From assembly GCF_900099975.1 (NCBI RefSeq), contig NZ_FNEI01000005.1, positions 124,001 to 188,000 of the forward strand: DNA of 64,000 bases. The letters run 5' to 3'. Under the pieces are notes generated by a model that was given only the letters and a program-made list of their open reading frames with translations, had not been told where the DNA came from and did no database searches. This DNA comes from Arthrobacter cupressi. GTDB lineage: Bacteria > Actinomycetota > Actinomycetes > Actinomycetales > Micrococcaceae. The position numbers were made by a program, and so were the translations under genes. Positions 62,819-64,000 of the stretch are shown in pieces. The stretch's first letter is position 1. Each line of letters starts with the position of its first letter.

Positions 62819-63688
62819 TCAGGAAGCGGCGACGCGTTCGCGCTCCGCGGCGACATCGAACTCGGCCTCGGGCCACTCGAGTGACAGCCCCTCGAGGGCG
62901 GCGATGAGCAGCCCCTGCACAGCGATCCGGGCGTACCATTTCTTGTTCGCCGGGACCACATGCCAGGGGGCGACGGCGGTGGACGTCTTGTCAAAGACTT
63001 TCTGGAAGGCATCCATGTAGGCGTCCCAATGGGCGCGTTCCTGGACGTCGCCGGGGCTGTACTTCCAGTGCTTTGCGGGATCATCCAGGCGGGCGAGCAG
63101 GCGCTTCTTCTGTTCGTCCCGGCTGATGTGCAGCATGACCTTGACGATCGCCGTGCCTTGGGCGGCGAGCCGGGCTTCGAAGTCGTTGATGGCCCCGTAC
63201 CGGCGGGCAAGTTCGGCGTCGTCGGCCCAGCCGTGGACCCGGTGGATCAGCACGTCCTCGTAGTGCGAACGGTCGAAGACCCCCACCATCCCGGCGCCGG
63301 GGACCGCTTTTTCGATCCGCCACAGGAAGTCGTGCGACTTTTCCTCGTCCGTGGGAGCCTTGAAGGCCGTCAGCTGCACGCCTTGGGGATCCATGGCGCC
63401 CACCACGTGGCCCACGATGCCGCCCTTGCCCGCGGTGTCCATGGCCTGCAGGATCAGCAGGATGCGCTTGTTGCTGCCGAACTTGCCCTCCGCGAAGAGC
63501 TTTTCCTGCAGTTCCTTGAGGCGGCTGTCCTGGGCGGCCAGCAGCGACCCGCCGTCGGCCTTGGCGCCGGGGTAGCCGGGTGTGGATTCCGGGTCCACGG
63601 AGGACAGCCGGAACCCTGGCGTGATGGCCAGGGTTCCTGCAGGGTCCTGTTCGAATTCCACCGCACTGGATTTCTCGGCACCGGCCAC
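62819..63688 (-). CDS. PPK2-family polyphosphate:nucleotide phosphotransferase
   Basis: 289 residues. Walker A-like LQAMDTAGKGG, Walker B FDRSHYEDVLIHRVHGW, lid KVMLHISRDEQKKRLLARLDDPAKHWKYSPGDVQER. PPK2 enzymes use polyphosphate to phosphorylate AMP/ADP or GMP/GDP; the subclass (I, II or III) is not decidable by eye, though the single-domain length excludes the fused class II. GTG start with GGGAGAGCG upstream. Convergent with xseAB. Confidence 0.92.
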   Translation of the reverse strand: MAGAEKSSAVEFEQDPAGTLAITPGFRLSSVDPESTPGYPGAKADGGSLLAAQDSRLKELQEKLFAEGKFGSNKRILLILQAMDTAGKGGIVGHVVGAMDPQGVQLTAFKAPTDEEKSHDFLWRIEKAVPGAGMVGVFDRSHYEDVLIHRVHGWADDAELARRYGAINDFEARLAAQGTAIVKVMLHISRDEQKKRLLARLDDPAKHWKYSPGDVQERAHWDAYMDAFQKVFDKTSTAVAPWHVVPANKKWYARIAVQGLLIAALEGLSLEWPEAEFDVAAERERVAAS

Positions 63689-63737
63689 GCGCTCTCCCTG
63701 GGTTCAGGCCGCCCCGACGGCGGCAGGTCCCCTCAGG

Positions 63738-64000
63738 CTAGTTGCCCGGGTAGCGCCCGAGGAAGTCCGCCATGCGACCGATCGCCTCTTCGATGTCTTT
63801 GACGTTGGGCAGCGTGACCATTCGGAAGTGGTCCGGGCGGACCCAGTTGAATGCCCGGCCGTGGGAGACCAGGATCTTCTGTTCCTTCAGCAGGTCCAGG
63901 ACAAACTTCTCGTCATCGCGGATGTGGTAGACCTCGGGATCCAGCCTGGGGAACAGGTACAACGCGCCCTTGGCCTGCTGCGTGCTGACGCCGGGGATGG
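63738..64000 (-). CDS. Aminotransferase (AlaA-like), C-terminal fragment at window edge
   Basis: The last 87 codons of a class I/II PLP aminotransferase; the start lies beyond base 64000. Visible: IPGVSTQQAKGALYLFPRLDPEVYHI, DDEKFVLDLLKEQKILVSHGRAFNW and HFRMVTLPNVKDIEEAIGRMADFLGRYPGN. These match the C-terminal domain of actinobacterial alanine aminotransferase (AlaA/AlaT type), with the substrate-carboxylate arginine in DHFRMV. Full identity cannot be confirmed from the fragment. Confidence 0.82.
   Translation of the reverse strand, partial: IPGVSTQQAKGALYLFPRLDPEVYHIRDDEKFVLDLLKEQKILVSHGRAFNWVRPDHFRMVTLPNVKDIEEAIGRMADFLGRYPGN

Overview
The window is high-GC actinobacterial DNA. Gene content, protein sequences and start-codon use (many GTG, some TTG) fit a member of the Micrococcaceae close to Arthrobacter or Pseudarthrobacter. 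Supporting markers are HemQ and a HemY-type oxidase (coproporphyrin haem route), a SigE / zinc anti-sigma / TatB block, gluABCD glutamate uptake, FdxA, the DUF3107, DUF3117 and DUF1003 families, and a long actinobacterial DapD. I saw no rRNA, tRNA, CRISPR array, prophage or complete insertion sequence.

Layout. (1) 1-8.1 kb: haem synthesis, with hemE-hemY-hemQ-hemH leftward and hemA rightward from one divergent promoter region, followed by a membrane diguanylate cyclase and a MoeZ/ThiF-rhodanese protein. (2) 8.1-13.6 kb: a TetR regulator, two small conserved genes, a pterin dehydratase, and thiamine synthesis (thiO-thiS-thiG behind a TPP riboswitch, thiE divergent). (3) 13.8-21.4 kb: an RNase II-type nuclease, a DEAD-box helicase, an orphan adenine/cytosine DNA methyltransferase, a small secreted protein, a PHP phosphoesterase, a perfect 3 x 58-bp repeat and an aminopeptidase P. 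(4) 21.4-31.4 kb: a stress/magnesium block (MgtE-like, DUF1003, Mrp) facing tatB-rseA-sigE, then an O-methyltransferase, DUF3117, a mannosyltransferase, a DivIVA-like protein and a LOG-family enzyme. (5) 31.5-43.8 kb: gluABCD, dapE/dapD, a lysozyme-like secreted protein, a TetR regulator with a palindromic operator, galE, gltA, dapC and fdxA. (6) 43.8-48.5 kb: a DUF559 nuclease-like gene between two hairpin repeats, typA and an SGNH lipoprotein. (7) 48.6-55.8 kb: an oligopeptide ABC transporter, interrupted by an opposite-strand PH-domain gene. (8) 56-64 kb: ychF, rmuC, ispH, xseAB, a PPK2 kinase and the tail of an aminotransferase.

How it works together: most of this is core metabolism (haem, thiamine, lysine/peptidoglycan precursors, isoprenoids) with stress control and nutrient uptake. 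From memory, the order xse-ispH-ychF-typA-fdxC-dapC-dapD/E-LOG-DUF3117-methyltransferase/sigE/rseA/tatB-mrp-mgtE parallels the Rv1107c-Rv1232c region of Mycobacterium tuberculosis, so much of the window looks like an old actinobacterial backbone.

Nothing I can see amounts to a wholly new system. The best leads are the DUF559 locus (flanking hairpins, plus a matching decayed site 11 kb away), a peptide permease with about 160 extra residues predicted to add six membrane segments, mRNA attenuator hairpins after or before binding-protein genes in two ABC operons, and a recurring TANNNT box placed 5-7 nt before start codons, which suggests many leaderless mRNAs.
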